Below, piece by piece: positions 43,776 to 54,147 of a DNA stretch of 64,000 nt (position 1 is its first letter; every line of letters starts with the position of its first letter). A program made the position numbers and the translations under genes. This DNA is from Streptomyces sp. NBC_01754 (GTDB lineage: Bacteria > Actinomycetota > Actinomycetes > Streptomycetales > Streptomycetaceae): contig NZ_CP109132.1 in NCBI RefSeq assembly GCF_035918015.1, positions 6,448,001 to 6,512,000 of the forward strand, written 5' to 3'. Under the pieces are notes generated by a model. The model worked only from the letters and a program-made list of their open reading frames with translations, had not been told where the DNA came from and did not search any database.

Positions 43776-46700
43776 ATGCGTGCAGCAGGTCCGGGGTCCT
43801 GGCTGGGGCCTCGCCGGCCGGCCTTGTCCGGAAGAAGCCGACGGAGACGTCGGCATCTCCGTGTGACGGTGATCGTCTCGTTGGCGTCGGCGCTCACCTG
43901 GGGCAGCCTGACGCTGGAGGCCGCGGCCATCCCGCCGAAGCCTCGCGAGGAGATGGCGGTCGAACTCCCCGAACTGCCGGAGAGCGTACGGACGAAGCAG
44001 GACGAGAGCGCCGAGAAGCACCTGACGACCGCGCCCGAGGAGGCGACCACCCCCTACACCCCGCAGGCCGTGGAGGAATGGTCACCGGGGGTGGGCACGG
44101 CTGACCTGACGGACGTGGAGCCGGGCCGGTCGGTCCAGGTCGAGAACGTGCCGACGGTCTCGCTCGGCGTACCCGAGGAAGGCGATCCGGCCGCGCTGGC
44201 CGGTGAGTGGACCGTTGACCTGAAGGCGCCGGAGGACTCACAGGCCGCCGAGGTCGACGGTCTGCTGATGGAGATCACCCCGCCGGTCACCGCCGACCCG
44301 GAGGCCGAGGTCACCGTCGGGGTCGACTACACGTCGTTCGCCGACCTGTACGGCCCTCAGGCGGCCGACCGGTTCGGCGTCGTCCTGCTGCCCAACTGTG
44401 TGCTCGACGCGCCGACCGAGGGCGAGTGCGCACCCGAGCCGTCGGCCGAGGAGACTCCGGACCGCGCGACGGCGTTGATGCGGCCGCTGGCCGGCAAGAC
44501 CGAATTGGTCCATCCGAAGACCACCGTTGAGGTGCGTGCCGCAGCGGAGGACGAGGGCGAGACCCCGGGGACCCGCCGGGTGCTCTCCGCGTCCGTCCCG
44601 GTCGCCGAACTCCTGGGAGCCGGCGCCGGTTCGAAGGCCTCCGGCACCATGAGGGCGGACGCGTCGGCCGGGACCGGCTCACGTGCCGTCGGCGTGCTGG
44701 ACACCGGAGCCTCGGCGGCGGGCGACTTCACCGCCACCCCGCTTCAGTCGTCCGGCTCCTGGGCGGCCGGTTCGTCCTCCGGCGCCTTCACCTACGGCTA
44801 CCGGGTGCAGGTACCGGAGACGGTCGGCGGCCTGACCCCGCAGGTGGCGCTGTCCTACTCTTCCCAGTCGGTGGACGGCCGGACCTCGGCCACCAACAAC
44901 CAGGCCTCCTGGGTCGGCGACGGCTGGGACTACAACGCCGGCTCCATCACCCGCACCTACGCCTCCTGCCGCGAGGACGCCAAGCAGGCCGGCGCCAACA
45001 ACTCCGGCCACAAGACCGGTGACCTGTGCTGGGGTTCGGACAACGCCACCCTGACGCTGGGCGGGGCGACGACCGAACTGGTCTGGGACGCGGGCGAGAA
45101 GGAGTGGTTCACCGCCAACGGCGACGGCTCCCGGATCCAGGTCCTCAAGGACACGTCGAAGAGCAACGGTGACGCCGACGGCGAGTACTGGATCGTCACC
45201 ACCACCGACGGCACGAAGTACCACTTCGGCCTGAACAAGCTGCCGGGCTGGTCCCAGGGCGACCCCGTCACCAACTCGGCCTTGACCGTCCCGGTGTTCG
45301 GCAACCACGCGGGCGAGCCCTGCTACAAGGCCGGCGACTGGAAGAACTCCGACTGCAAGCAGGCATGGCGATGGAACCTCGACTACGTCGAGGACGTCCA
45401 CGGCAACGCCATGTCCCTGTGGTGGAAGAAGGACACCAACCACTACGCGCGGAACTTCAACTGGAAGGCCCCGGTCGCCTACGACCGCGACGGCTACCTC
45501 ACCCACATCGACTACGGCCAGCGGAAGAACACCGTCTTCTCCGCCGAGGCCCCCGGCCGCGTCACCTTCAACGTGGCCGAACGGTGTTACGCCGAAGGCT
45601 CCCTCGCGTGCACCGAGGCGAACTTCACCTCCAAGGACCCGGGCAAGTACCGGATCTGGTACGACACCCAGCCGACCTGCGGTGCGCCTCCGGCAAGATG
45701 TGCTGGAACGCCGCACCGTCGTTCTGGTCCACCAAGCGCCTGGACTCGATCCAGACGTCCGCGCAGCGGCGCACCGACACCACGGCCCGCCAGGTGGTGG
45801 ACCGCTACCAGCTCAAGCAGTCCTTCCCCTCACTGCGCACCGGCCCGAACACCGCTCTGTGGCTGGAGACCGTCACCCGCACCGGCTACGCCCGCAAGGG
45901 TTCCACCGACGAGAGCGTGACGCTGAACGCCGTCCGGTTCGAGCCGAACGTGGACGACATGCCCAACCGCGTGATGCGGGGCGACAAGGACCCCCGCCCC
46001 GGCTTCTCCCGCCTGCGCGTCGGCCGGGTGATCAACGAGTACGGCGGCGAGACCGTCGTCACCTACAGGCAGCCGGAAGGGCAGTGCGCCACCGGCCAGG
46101 GCCTGCCCGGCAAGTCCGACAAGGTCGCCCTGAAGAGCAACACCCGTCTGTGCTACCCCGCCTTCTGGCACCCGGATCCGGAGAAGGAGGACATCGACTG
46201 GTTCCACAAGTACGTGGTCCAGGAGATCGAGGAACTCCCCAACGTCGACGGCGCCTACTCGACCAGCACCACGTACACGTACGGCACCGCCGCCTGGAAG
46301 CCGGCCCAACAGGAGTTCACCAAGAAGTCCACGCGGACGTACTCGCAGTTCGCCGGATTCGACGAGGTCGCCGTGTTCACGGGCGCCGACGACAAGGCGA
46401 TCGGCAGCAAGCGGACCAAGGCCGTCACCCGGTTCTTCCGCGGCATGGGCGACACCGTGCCGGTGAAGGACGTCACCGGCACGCACATCGCGTACGACCG
46501 TGAGCCGTTCGCCGGCCGGATAGCCGAGGAACTCAGCTACGCCGAGTCCACCGACGCGGACACCGCCTGGCTGACCCGTTCCGTCACGGTGCCGGAGGCC
46601 ACCGAACTGGCCTCCCGCGTAAGGGGCGACGGCCGCGACCCGCTGAAGGCGTGGCGGGTCACCGAACCCCGCCAGCTCGCCCACAGCAAGGACAGCGGCG

Positions 46701-49700
46701 GCGTCGTCCACACGTCGGAGACGAAGACCACCTACGAGGCGACGTACGGTCTGCCGGTCCAGATCGAGACCCTCGAGGACAAGGCGGATCCGGGCCTCGT
46801 CGGTGACGTCTCCTGCACCAAGCTGGAGTACGTCCACCACACGGACAAGAACGTCATCGGCCTGACCAAGCAGGTCCTGGGCTCCGCCACCCCGTGCGCC
46901 ACGGCGGCCTTCACCGACCTCGAGAAGCTCGCCTCCGGCTCCCGTACCGCCTACGACGGCGGCGACTACGGCGCCGCACTGACCGGCTCCACCCGCGGTC
47001 TGGCCACCCAGACCTGGTCGCTCAAGGCCGACGGCTCCGGCTTCCAGTCCGACGGCACCGTCGCGTTCGACTCGCTGGGCCGCGTGGTGAAGGCCACCGA
47101 CCCGGACGGCAAGTCGTCCACCACGGCCTACGACACGCGGAACGGCCAGACGTTCGGTGTCACCGAGGCCAACTCCCTGGGGCACAGCGCCACTCAGGAG
47201 GTCGAACCCGGCCGCGGCACCGTCACGAAGAGCACCGACGCCAACGGACACGTCACCCGGTCCGTGTTCGACCCGCTGGGCCGGCTCGTCCAGGCCTGGG
47301 CCCCGGGCCGTACCCCGTCGTCCTCCGCCGTGCCGGACTTCGCGGCCGAATACCACATATCGACGATCGACCCCGACGATCCGGATCGCCTCCCGCCCTA
47401 CGTGGTCACCAAGACCCGCGGGCACAAGGACCGCGTCGAGACCTCCGTCACGATCTACGACGGCCTCGGCCGTGAGCGCCAGGCGCAGGAGCAGGCGACC
47501 GGCGGCGGCCGGCTGATCACCGACACCCTGTACAACAGCTCGGGCGAGGTCTGGCAGACCAACAACGCCTATCTGGCCAACGGCAAGCCGAGCGGTCAGC
47601 TCTTCACCCCACTCGCCGACACCGCCGTACCGAACGCCACCCGCTACACCTACGACGGCTCGGGCCGCGTGGTGAAGGAACTGCCGATCCTCAACGGCAA
47701 CGAGATGGAGTCCCGTTCGACGCGCTACGAGTACGGCGCCGACTGGTCCACGGTCATCAACCCCTCCGGCGCGGCCTCCTACCGCGTCCGGACCGACTCG
47801 ATGGGCCGCACCAGCCAGGTCGACACCTTCACCGACGCCGCACGCACCGCGTACACCTCGGTGAAGTACGAGTTCGACGACCTCGGCCAACTCGTGAAGG
47901 CGTACAGCGCACAGAACGCCGCGCGCACCTGGACCTGGGCGTACGACGGGCGCGGCCGCATGGTCTCCGCCACCGACCCGGACGCCGGAACCACCACCAC
48001 GACGTACGACCACCGCGACCGGCCCGTCACCACGACGAACGCGCGCGGGGTCACCGTCTGGACCGGGTACGACCAGCTGTCCCGCCCGGTGGAGCAGCGC
48101 CTCGACGGTTCCACCGGTGACCTGCTCGCCCGGAGCACGTACGACAGCGCGCCGGGCGGCAAGGGCCTGCCGGCCAGTTCGGTACGGGTCACGGACGGCC
48201 AGGAGTACACGATGTCGGTCGGCGGATACACCGCCGACTACCAGCCGCGCTCCACCACCCTGGCGCTGCCGGACTCCCTCGCCACCACCTGGGGTCTGCG
48301 GAAGTCGTACACCTCCACGTACAACTACAGCGACACCGGTCTCCTGCTGGACGGCACCATCCCCGCGGCGGGAGCGTTCGACAGCGAGAAGCTGGTCGTC
48401 CGCTACAACGAGGAGGGGCTGCCGCTCTCGGTCTCCGGCAAGGACTGGTACGGCTCCGAGGCCATGTACTCGCCGTACGGTCAGCTGCTGCGCTCCACCC
48501 TGGGCGCCCAGCCGCACCGGGTGTGGTCGCTCGCCGGCTTCGACGACGCCTCCGGGGCCCTCACCGACCAGAAGGTGTACCGGGAGCAGAACGGTGACAC
48601 CGCACTGGTCGGCGGCAAGCTCGCCTCCCACCGGTCGTACTGGTACGACGACGCGGGCAACGTCACCGGCATCCGGGAGCGTTCGACCGGCATCCAGGAA
48701 CGCCAGTGCTTCTCCTACGACCCGATCGGCCAGCTGACCGAGGCATGGACCTCGGCCGACCTCGGCCACTGCGTCGACGGTCCGGTCAAGGACGACGGCA
48801 CCCTCAACGTGACGGCCGGACCGGACGACTCCGGCTACTGGCAGCGTTACGAGTACGACCTGCTCGGCAACCGCAAGAAGCTCACCGAGAAGGACCTCAC
48901 CGGCGCCACCGCCAAGGACGCGGTGACGACCTACGCCTACGGCAAGGCGGACGGCGACCAGCCGCACACCCTGACCAAGGTGACCAAGAAGTACACCACC
49001 CCGGCCGGTGCCCAGGTCACCGCGGAGGCCGAGCGCCTCTACGAGCTCACGGGTGAGACCAGGCAGGTCACCTCGCTGGGGAACGGTGACACCCAGGACC
49101 TCACCTGGACGTGGGACGGCCAGGTGGAGCGCCTCACCGGCCAGGGCAGCGGCGGCAGGACCTCCTACATCGGCCTCGCCGACAAGTGCCTGGACCTGAG
49201 CGGCGGCAAGGCGGCGGAGAACACGCCGGTCAACTTGTACGCCTGCAACGGATCGGCCGCCCAGAAGTGGTCTTTCCAGGTGGACCCTGACCAGTCGGAT
49301 CCGGACCTGGGCACCATGACCGTCTACGACGAGAAGTGGTGCGTCGAGCCCGGAACGCCCTCGGCAGGCTCCGGTCTGCAGCTCTACTCCTGTGACGGCT
49401 CCGCCGGCCAGAACATCAAGCGCAACACGTCAGGCCAACTGGTGCATGCCGAGAGTGGTTTGTGCGTCGCGGTCAAGGACGGCGCCACCGCCGACGGCAC
49501 CTCCACCGTCCTCGCCGGCTGCTCGGCCTCCTCGGCCGCGCAGAAGTGGGAGGCGCAGGACGAGACCCGCTACGTCTACGGTCCGGACGGCAGCCGTCTG
49601 CTGACCGTGCAGGGCAAACAGGCCACGCTGCATCTGGCGGAGACCGAGGTCACCACGCAGGCGGCCGGCAAGCTGGTCTCCACGCAGCGCAGCTACGGGG

Positions 49701-50752
49701 CCCCTGGCGGCACTGTGCTGCGCTACCAGTACGGCTACCACAAGACCGGCAAGCTGGTCGCGCAGGTCGGTGACCATCAGGGCAGCACGTATGCCGAGGT
49801 CGCCATGACCGACGGTATGCCGGTGCGGATCCGTAAGCAGGATCCGTTCGGCAACGAGCGTGGCGCCTCCACCTCCGGGGCCGGCCGGCAGACCCACGCG
49901 GCGTTCCTGGGCATGACCCCGGACGACGCTTCCGGCTACACCCAGCTGGGCGCCCGTATGTACGACCCGGTGGTCGGGCGCTTCCTGTCGGCCGACCCGG
50001 TGCTGGACCTCGCGGACCCGATGCAGGCCAACGGGTACAGCTACGCCCACAACAACCCGGTGACGTTGTCCGACCCGACGGGTCTGGCGGTCTCCCTGAC
50101 CGCGTCGGAGACGGCGGCGGCCCTGGCCGGCGCGGGTCTGAGCGCGGCGGAGGTGTCCCAGGCCAAATCCACCATGGGCAAGTCCATCACCTCGGTGATC
50201 CTCTCCACGGCCTGGGACGTGCTGTCGGGCTTCATCGGCCTCGACGACGCCCTCGGTTGTTTCGGAGGCAGTGTGATGTCCTGCCTCAGCCTGGTCATCG
50301 GCGCGGTTCCGTTGGGCAAGCTCCGCCAGATTCCGGCAGTGGCAAAGGCGGTCCGGCGAACGGCCAATGCCATCGAGGCGCTCGGCAAGGCCAAGAAGGC
50401 CGCCGAGGCAGTTCTCTTTGCGGCCAAGGCAGCGCAGCGGAAGGCGCTCGCGGCCAAGAAGGCGGCGATCGAGAAGGCCAAGAAGGCGGCGCAGGCCGCC
50501 ATGAAGAAGGCTGCGGAGAACAAGCAGACCATCAGCAACAAGACCGTCAACCAGACCAAGAAGACTGGTAATCCGGTCCAGAAGCAGGCCCAGGCCGATT
50601 CGGCCCCGCAGGTGTCCTCGGCGTCGGCCACCCACAAGAGCCCGGGAGGCAGCGCCAAGTCCGGCACCACCAAACCCGGTGGCTCCGCCGGTGGTTCCTC
50701 ACGGAGCAACGGCGGCAGCAGCGGTGGCGGCGGCACCAAGCCGGGCGAATCC

Positions 50753-51208
50753 TGTTCGGCCAACAACAGCTTCGTGCCCGGCACCAAGGTCGTGATGGCC
50801 GACGGCTCGACGAAGGACATCGAGGACGTCAAGGTCGGCGACAAGGTTCTCGCCACCGACCCGGTGACCGGGAAGACGACGGTCCGGACGGTCACCGCCG
50901 AGATCAAGGGCGAGGGCCTCAAGCACCTGGTCAAGGTCACCATCGACACCGACGGCGACCAGGGCGACGAGACGGCCTCGGTCACCGCGACGGACGGCCA
51001 CCCCTTCTGGGTCGAAGCACTCGGCGCCTGGATCGAAGCCACCGACCTCCAGACCGGCGAGTGGCTGCGGACCAGCACCGGCACGTACATCCAGATCACG
51101 GCGGTCGAACGCTGGACGGCAACCGCAAGCGCCGTCCATAACCTCACCGTCAGTGACCTCCACACGTACTATGTGCTGGCAGGCGCTACGCCGGTCCTCG
51201 TTCACAAC
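50753..51208 (+). other. Pretoxin HINT (intein-like) domain of the RHS protein
   Basis: Begins at a Cys in the context ESC-SANNSFVPGTKVVMADG, contains DIEDVKVGDKVLATDP, TDGHPFWV and the C-terminal motif LTVSDLHTYYVLAGATPVLVHN followed by Cys (cited as YYVLAGATPVLVHN-C). This is the hedgehog/intein autoprotease found before toxin tips in polymorphic toxins; it would cut off the deaminase domain. Confidence 0.85.
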
Positions 51209-51625
51209 TGCGGCGGCTCGTCGCTTGACATCGACGAGGAGCTGGCCCGTCTCCCGGAGTACCCGGGCAGTGGTCCAACGACTGGTCATGCCGTGGCAGA
51301 CAATGGCCAGAGATACGAATTGGTGAGCGGCCGCGGAAACGATGGCGACCTGGTCGACTGGGTCAATTCCACACTGCAGGGGGCGGGAGTACTGCCGGGA
51401 CGAAGTCGATCCGGGCGTGCTGTGGATGTTGAGCAGAAATTCGCCGCCATCATGGAGCGGGACGGAATTGGGCACGCGGATCTGTTCATCAACTTCCCGA
51501 CCGGCCCGTGCTCAGTGAGGGCTGGATGCCATGAGGTGCTGAATGTCCTCCTTGGGGGTAATCGCACCCTCACGGTACATTGGCCTGGGGCGGGAAGTGG
51601 TCGAACATATGGAAGGTGGAGTTAA
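51209..51625 (+). other. Toxin tip: SCP1.201/DddA-type nucleic acid deaminase domain
   Basis: About 138 residues. The pattern VEQKFAAIMERDGIGHADL, INFPTGPCSVRAGC and LLGGNRTLTVHWPG matches the SCP1.201-like deaminase family, which includes the double-stranded DNA cytosine deaminase DddA. The zinc cysteines are in PCSVRAGC. The usual H-x-E helix reads D-V-E here (codons GAT GTT GAG), so the first zinc ligand would be Asp. Base and codon use is AT-richer than in the RHS core, consistent with an exchanged toxin module. Confidence 0.8.
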
Positions 51626-51626
51626 C

Positions 51627-52070
51627 GTGAGGGCGAGAGCTGAGGCGCGATACAGGGTTGAGAGTGGCGACAAGCCGGAGATCCTTTATGCGCCTGAGGA
51701 TATCGATGCTGTGATCGACAAGCTCCTGGTGGATCGGAGTGGACCGATCCGCGAGACCCTGGCACAGATCCACTCTCTTGAGCGTGAAGTACTGCCGTCT
51801 GGCTACCCGGACCATGAACTCATGGTGGGGGTGGACAAGGATCTCCAAGTGGGAGTTCTTTCTTTCATGGATGGCAGTGGCAATTCGGTGACCCTAGGGG
51901 CGCCTGAAGGCAGGAATGATCCTGCGTACTACATTCAAGGGCATATGACAGAGTTTCCGGCATGTTCTGAAATTCCGATTTCCCTCGTGCGTCAAGCGGC
52001 CAGGGAGTTTATCTCTTCCGGCGGACAGCGGCCTGCTTGTGTTAAGTGGCAACCGTTGACGAGCTGGTAG
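51627..52070 (+). CDS. Imm1-type immunity protein
   Basis: A 147-residue protein starting at GTG 51627, one base after the toxin stop, with GGAAGGTGGAG just upstream. An ATG at 51609 in the same frame would add six residues. The C-terminal segment ISLVRQAAREFISSGGQRP and the final VKWQPL, with the preceding acidic strands, match the Imm1 family, the family of the known DddA immunity protein. It is expected to bind and block the deaminase tip. Two hairpins follow as terminators. No export signal, as expected for a cytoplasmic antidote. Confidence 0.85.
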   Translation: MRARAEARYRVESGDKPEILYAPEDIDAVIDKLLVDRSGPIRETLAQIHSLEREVLPSGYPDHELMVGVDKDLQVGVLSFMDGSGNSVTLGAPEGRNDPAYYIQGHMTEFPACSEIPISLVRQAAREFISSGGQRPACVKWQPLTSW

Positions 52071-52143
52071 GTTGGCCCGCAAGAGGAATCCTGTGGGGTG
52101 GCTAAGCTTTTTCTGGCTGGCAAATGCGCAGTCCCTCCCGGGT

Positions 52144-52202
52144 GTGTGATTCTCGCTGAGAATCACACGGAGGCGGCCCCCTGGCGTGAACTCGCCAGGG
52201 GG
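52144..52202 (+). terminator. Double hairpin terminator after the immunity gene
   Basis: First hairpin: 11-bp stem GTGTGATTCTC (52144-52154) with GAGAATCACAC (52158-52168). Second: 10-bp stem CCCCCTGGCG (52177-52186) with CGCCAGGGGG (52193-52202). Confidence 0.75.
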
Positions 52203-52236
52203 CACCTGCTGACCTGAGTGACAACAGCAAACTTGA

Positions 52237-52265
52237 AGCCCCGTCAGGTATGTCCTGGCGGGGCT
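52237..52265 (-). terminator. Hairpin terminator of the integrase gene
   Basis: 12-bp stem with one wobble pair, AGCCCCGTCAGG (52237-52248) with CCTGGCGGGGCT (52254-52265), just downstream of the minus-strand integrase stop. Confidence 0.65.
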
Positions 52266-52299
52266 CCTGCATTGGTGACGGCAGTAGTTGACGGCAACG

Positions 52300-53200
52300 T
52301 CAGCGCACGAGGGCGGGGCAGGGCGGTTTGTCGTCGTTGCTGTTGACCGGCTTGATGATCTCCGGGGTGCCGAGGACGGTGCTGAGGGTGTCGATGGCGT
52401 CGCGCTGGAGGCGGAGTCGGACGTGGGCGTAGACGGTGGCGGTGACGCCGATGTGGGCGTGGCCGAGGAGTTCCTTGATCACGACGAGTTCGACGCCCTG
52501 TTCCAGGAGCAGGGTGGCGGTCGAGTGGCGGAGGTCGTGGAAGCGGATGCGGCGGAGGCCGGCCTTGCGGAGGAGCGCGATGAAGGTGCGGGTCAGGTTT
52601 GTCGGGTCGATCGGTCGACCCTGCGCTGTGGTGAACACGTGCCCGCTGTGCTGCCACGCCGCGTCTGCGGTCGCACGTTCGTGCCGCTGCTGTTCGTGGT
52701 GGTGCTTCAGCGACTGGACGCAGCGAGTAGGGAGGGCGATGCGGCGTTCGGAGGCCCGGGTCTTGGTGGGCAGCGTGGTGAGCCCGCCTGCGGCCTTGCG
52801 CTGCAAGGTTCGGCGGATCGCGGCGGTGCCCGCGTCAAGGTCGAGGTCTTCCCAGTGCAGGCCGAGGAGTTCGCCCTTGCGGAGTCCGGTGTGGAGGGCG
52901 AGTTCGAACAGGGCATGCAGCCGGTGGCCTTGGGCGGCGGTGAGGAACTGGCGGGCTTCCTCGGCGGTGAGGGGTTCGATGCGTCGGGGCCGTGGGGTGC
53001 CGGTGCGGACGTTGCGGGCGACGTTGCGCGGGATCTCCTCTTCGCGGACGGCGTGTTCCAGGGCGGACTTGAGTACGGAGTGGATGTAGGTCAGCGTCAG
53101 CGGCGAGAGCAGCTTGCGGCAGCACTGGCCGACGGCGCAGCAGCGGGGCTGGTCGTGCCGGGCGTCGATGCCGCGCGTGCAGCACTGGCAGGTGGCGCGG
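52300..53200 (-). pseudogene. Tyrosine recombinase/integrase, 5' end removed by an IS3 relic
   Basis: Phage-type integrase. The C-terminal catalytic domain is complete: Arg in ALHTGLRKGELLGLHWEDLD, cited as LHTGLRKGELLGLHW, HxxR in IRFHDLRHSTATLLLEQG, LLGHAHIG and Tyr in VTATVYAHV. Part of the core-binding domain (YIHSVLKSALEHAVREEEI) is also present. Homology stops at about 53,200, where the first nine residues of the open frame (MSTTRGQVP, to 53226) come from the 35-bp repeat of the IS3 element. The SAM-like N-terminus is missing, so the enzyme is unlikely to recombine. It may be left from an integrated element that brought nearby genes; no attachment site was found. Confidence 0.85.
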
Positions 53201-53235
53201 GGGACCTGTCCCCGAGTGGTGGACACCTCTGAGCC
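53201..53235 (+). repeat. 35-bp direct repeat, left copy
   Basis: Identical to 53964-53998. Includes the inverted pair TGTCC and GGACA, so it is probably an IS3-type terminus with its flank. Confidence 0.8.
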
Positions 53236-53270
53236 CGGCCCCGGCAGGGGCCGGGTAGGAGGAATCTCTT

Positions 53271-53621
53271 ATGGTGATGAAGGTCTACTCGCCCGAGTTC
53301 AAGGCGGACGCTGTCGCGCTGTACCTGTCGGACCCGAGCCACACTTTCGAGGGCATCGGCAAGGACCTGGGGATCAGCCGGGAGACGCTGCGTAACTGGG
53401 TGCGGGCCGAGCGGGCCCGCCACGGCGGGGGCAGCACGACGAGCACGAGCACGGAGAAGAGCACGGTGGATTCCCCGCCGACGGCCCAGGAGCTTCAGGC
53501 CGAGAACGAGGCCCTGCGCCGGGAGCTGGCGACAGCGCGCAAAGAGATGCAGAAACTGGCCACCGAGCGTGACATCCTGCGCAAGGCGACGAAGTTTTTC
53601 GCACAAGAGATGACCTGGTGA
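53271..53621 (+). CDS. IS3-family transposase OrfA
   Basis: A 116-residue helix-turn-helix protein: YSPEFKADAVALYLSDP, LGISRETLRNWVRAERA and a leucine-zipper coil ELQAENEALRRELATARKEM with DILRKATKFFAQE. Complete. The stop overlaps the orfB start in GTGA, the usual site for programmed frameshift. Confidence 0.92.
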   Translation: MVMKVYSPEFKADAVALYLSDPSHTFEGIGKDLGISRETLRNWVRAERARHGGGSTTSTSTEKSTVDSPPTAQELQAENEALRRELATARKEMQKLATERDILRKATKFFAQEMTW

Positions 53622-53995
53622 CCAACCGCTTCCAGTTCATCGAGGACCACCACCGCGCCTGGGGCGTGAAGCGGTTGTGCGCCGTGCTGGAGGTCGCCCG
53701 CTCCAGCTTCTACAAGTGGCGGGCCGGCCGCGAGGCCCGCGCCGCGCGCGAGCGGGCCGACGCCGCTCTCGCCGAGCGGATCAGGGCCGTGCACGCCGAG
53801 TGGGACGGCACCTACGGCCGCCCCCGCATCACTGCCGAGCTGCGTGACGACGGCGAGCGCGTGAACCACAAGCGCGTCGGACGGGTGATGCGAAAGTTCG
53901 GCATCGCCGGACTGCGGCTGCGCAAACGCCAGGTCACCACCGTGCCCGAACCGTCCGCCACCCGGGACCTGTCCCCGAGTGGTGGACACCTCTGA
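53618..53995 (+). pseudogene. IS3-family transposase OrfB, truncated
   Basis: Only about 112 residues of OrfB remain: FIEDHHRAWGVKRLCAVLEV, the HTH_21 segment IRAVHAEWDGTYGRPRITAE and VGRVMRKFGIAGLRLRK. The reading then enters the direct repeat (ending DLSPSGGHL) and stops. The whole integrase-type catalytic domain with its DDE residues is missing, so the element cannot move by itself. Confidence 0.88.
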
Positions 53996-53998
53996 GCC
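53964..53998 (+). repeat. 35-bp direct repeat, right copy
   Basis: Identical to 53201-53235. It marks the point where orfB is cut, and is followed within 10 bp by the IS1380-type element. Confidence 0.8.
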
Positions 53999-54004
53999 TC
54001 GATC

Positions 54005-54031
54005 CACCGCGTGATTTCTGATCACGCGGTG
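54005..54031. terminator. Perfect hairpin at the 3' end of the IS1380-type element
   Basis: CACCGCGTGAT (54005-54015), loop TTCTG, ATCACGCGGTG (54021-54031). May be the element terminus or a transcription stop. Confidence 0.5.
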
Positions 54032-54147
54032 TGATTGCTTTTGGGGCGGATTTTTGGTTGCGGGCAGGTCGGTTTTCCGGCTGGCCGCTGCCGGTGGCGG
54101 GTTCTCCGAGGTCTTCCGGGTCGTGGGTGGGCGGCAGGGTCCGGATG

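Larger units (their letters stand above)
43776..51625 (+). pseudogene. Secreted RHS polymorphic toxin with C-terminal deaminase, one-base frameshift
   Basis: Very large contact or secreted toxin of about 2,616 codons. ATG at 43776 after AAGGTGGGAG; Arg-rich start and signal segment VTVIVSLASALTWGSL. An SpvB/TcdB-like N-terminal part (GAFTYGYRVQVPETVGGLTP) leads to many YD repeats (for example YDGLGRERQAQEQ). A ricin-type lectin insert follows (CLDLSGG, QKWSF; about 49,160-49,565), then the RHS core end YSYAHNNPVTLSDPTGL (50,040-50,090). A Lys/Ala-rich coil, a HINT self-cleaving domain (50,753-51,208) and the toxin tip end the protein. The reading frame changes near 45,671-45,674: up to there GKYRIWYDTQP is in one frame, and the rest (CASGKMCWNAAPSFW) continues one frame away. 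The 7,850-bp span is one base short of a whole number of codons, so one base is missing, by mutation or read error. Confidence 0.85.
53201..53998 (+). mobile_element. IS3-family element relic bracketed by a 35-bp direct repeat
   Basis: The same 35 bases (GGGACCTGTCCCCGAGTGGT and the next 15, GGACACCTCTGAGCC) occur at 53201-53235 and 53964-53998 in the same orientation. Between them lie a complete orfA and the first third of orfB. The right repeat replaces the rest of orfB, so this is not an intact element; it may be two left ends after a deletion or nested insertion. Confidence 0.8.

Noticed and set aside
45830..48967. Long open frame of about 1,045 codons on the minus strand opposite the RHS gene
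   Set aside because: Antisense shadow caused by high GC at third positions; the translation is rich in Val, Gly and Arg without any domain.
52300..53200. Functional integrative element with attachment site around the integrase
   Set aside because: The integrase lacks its N-terminus, and no tRNA gene or direct repeat pair that could be att sites was found around it.
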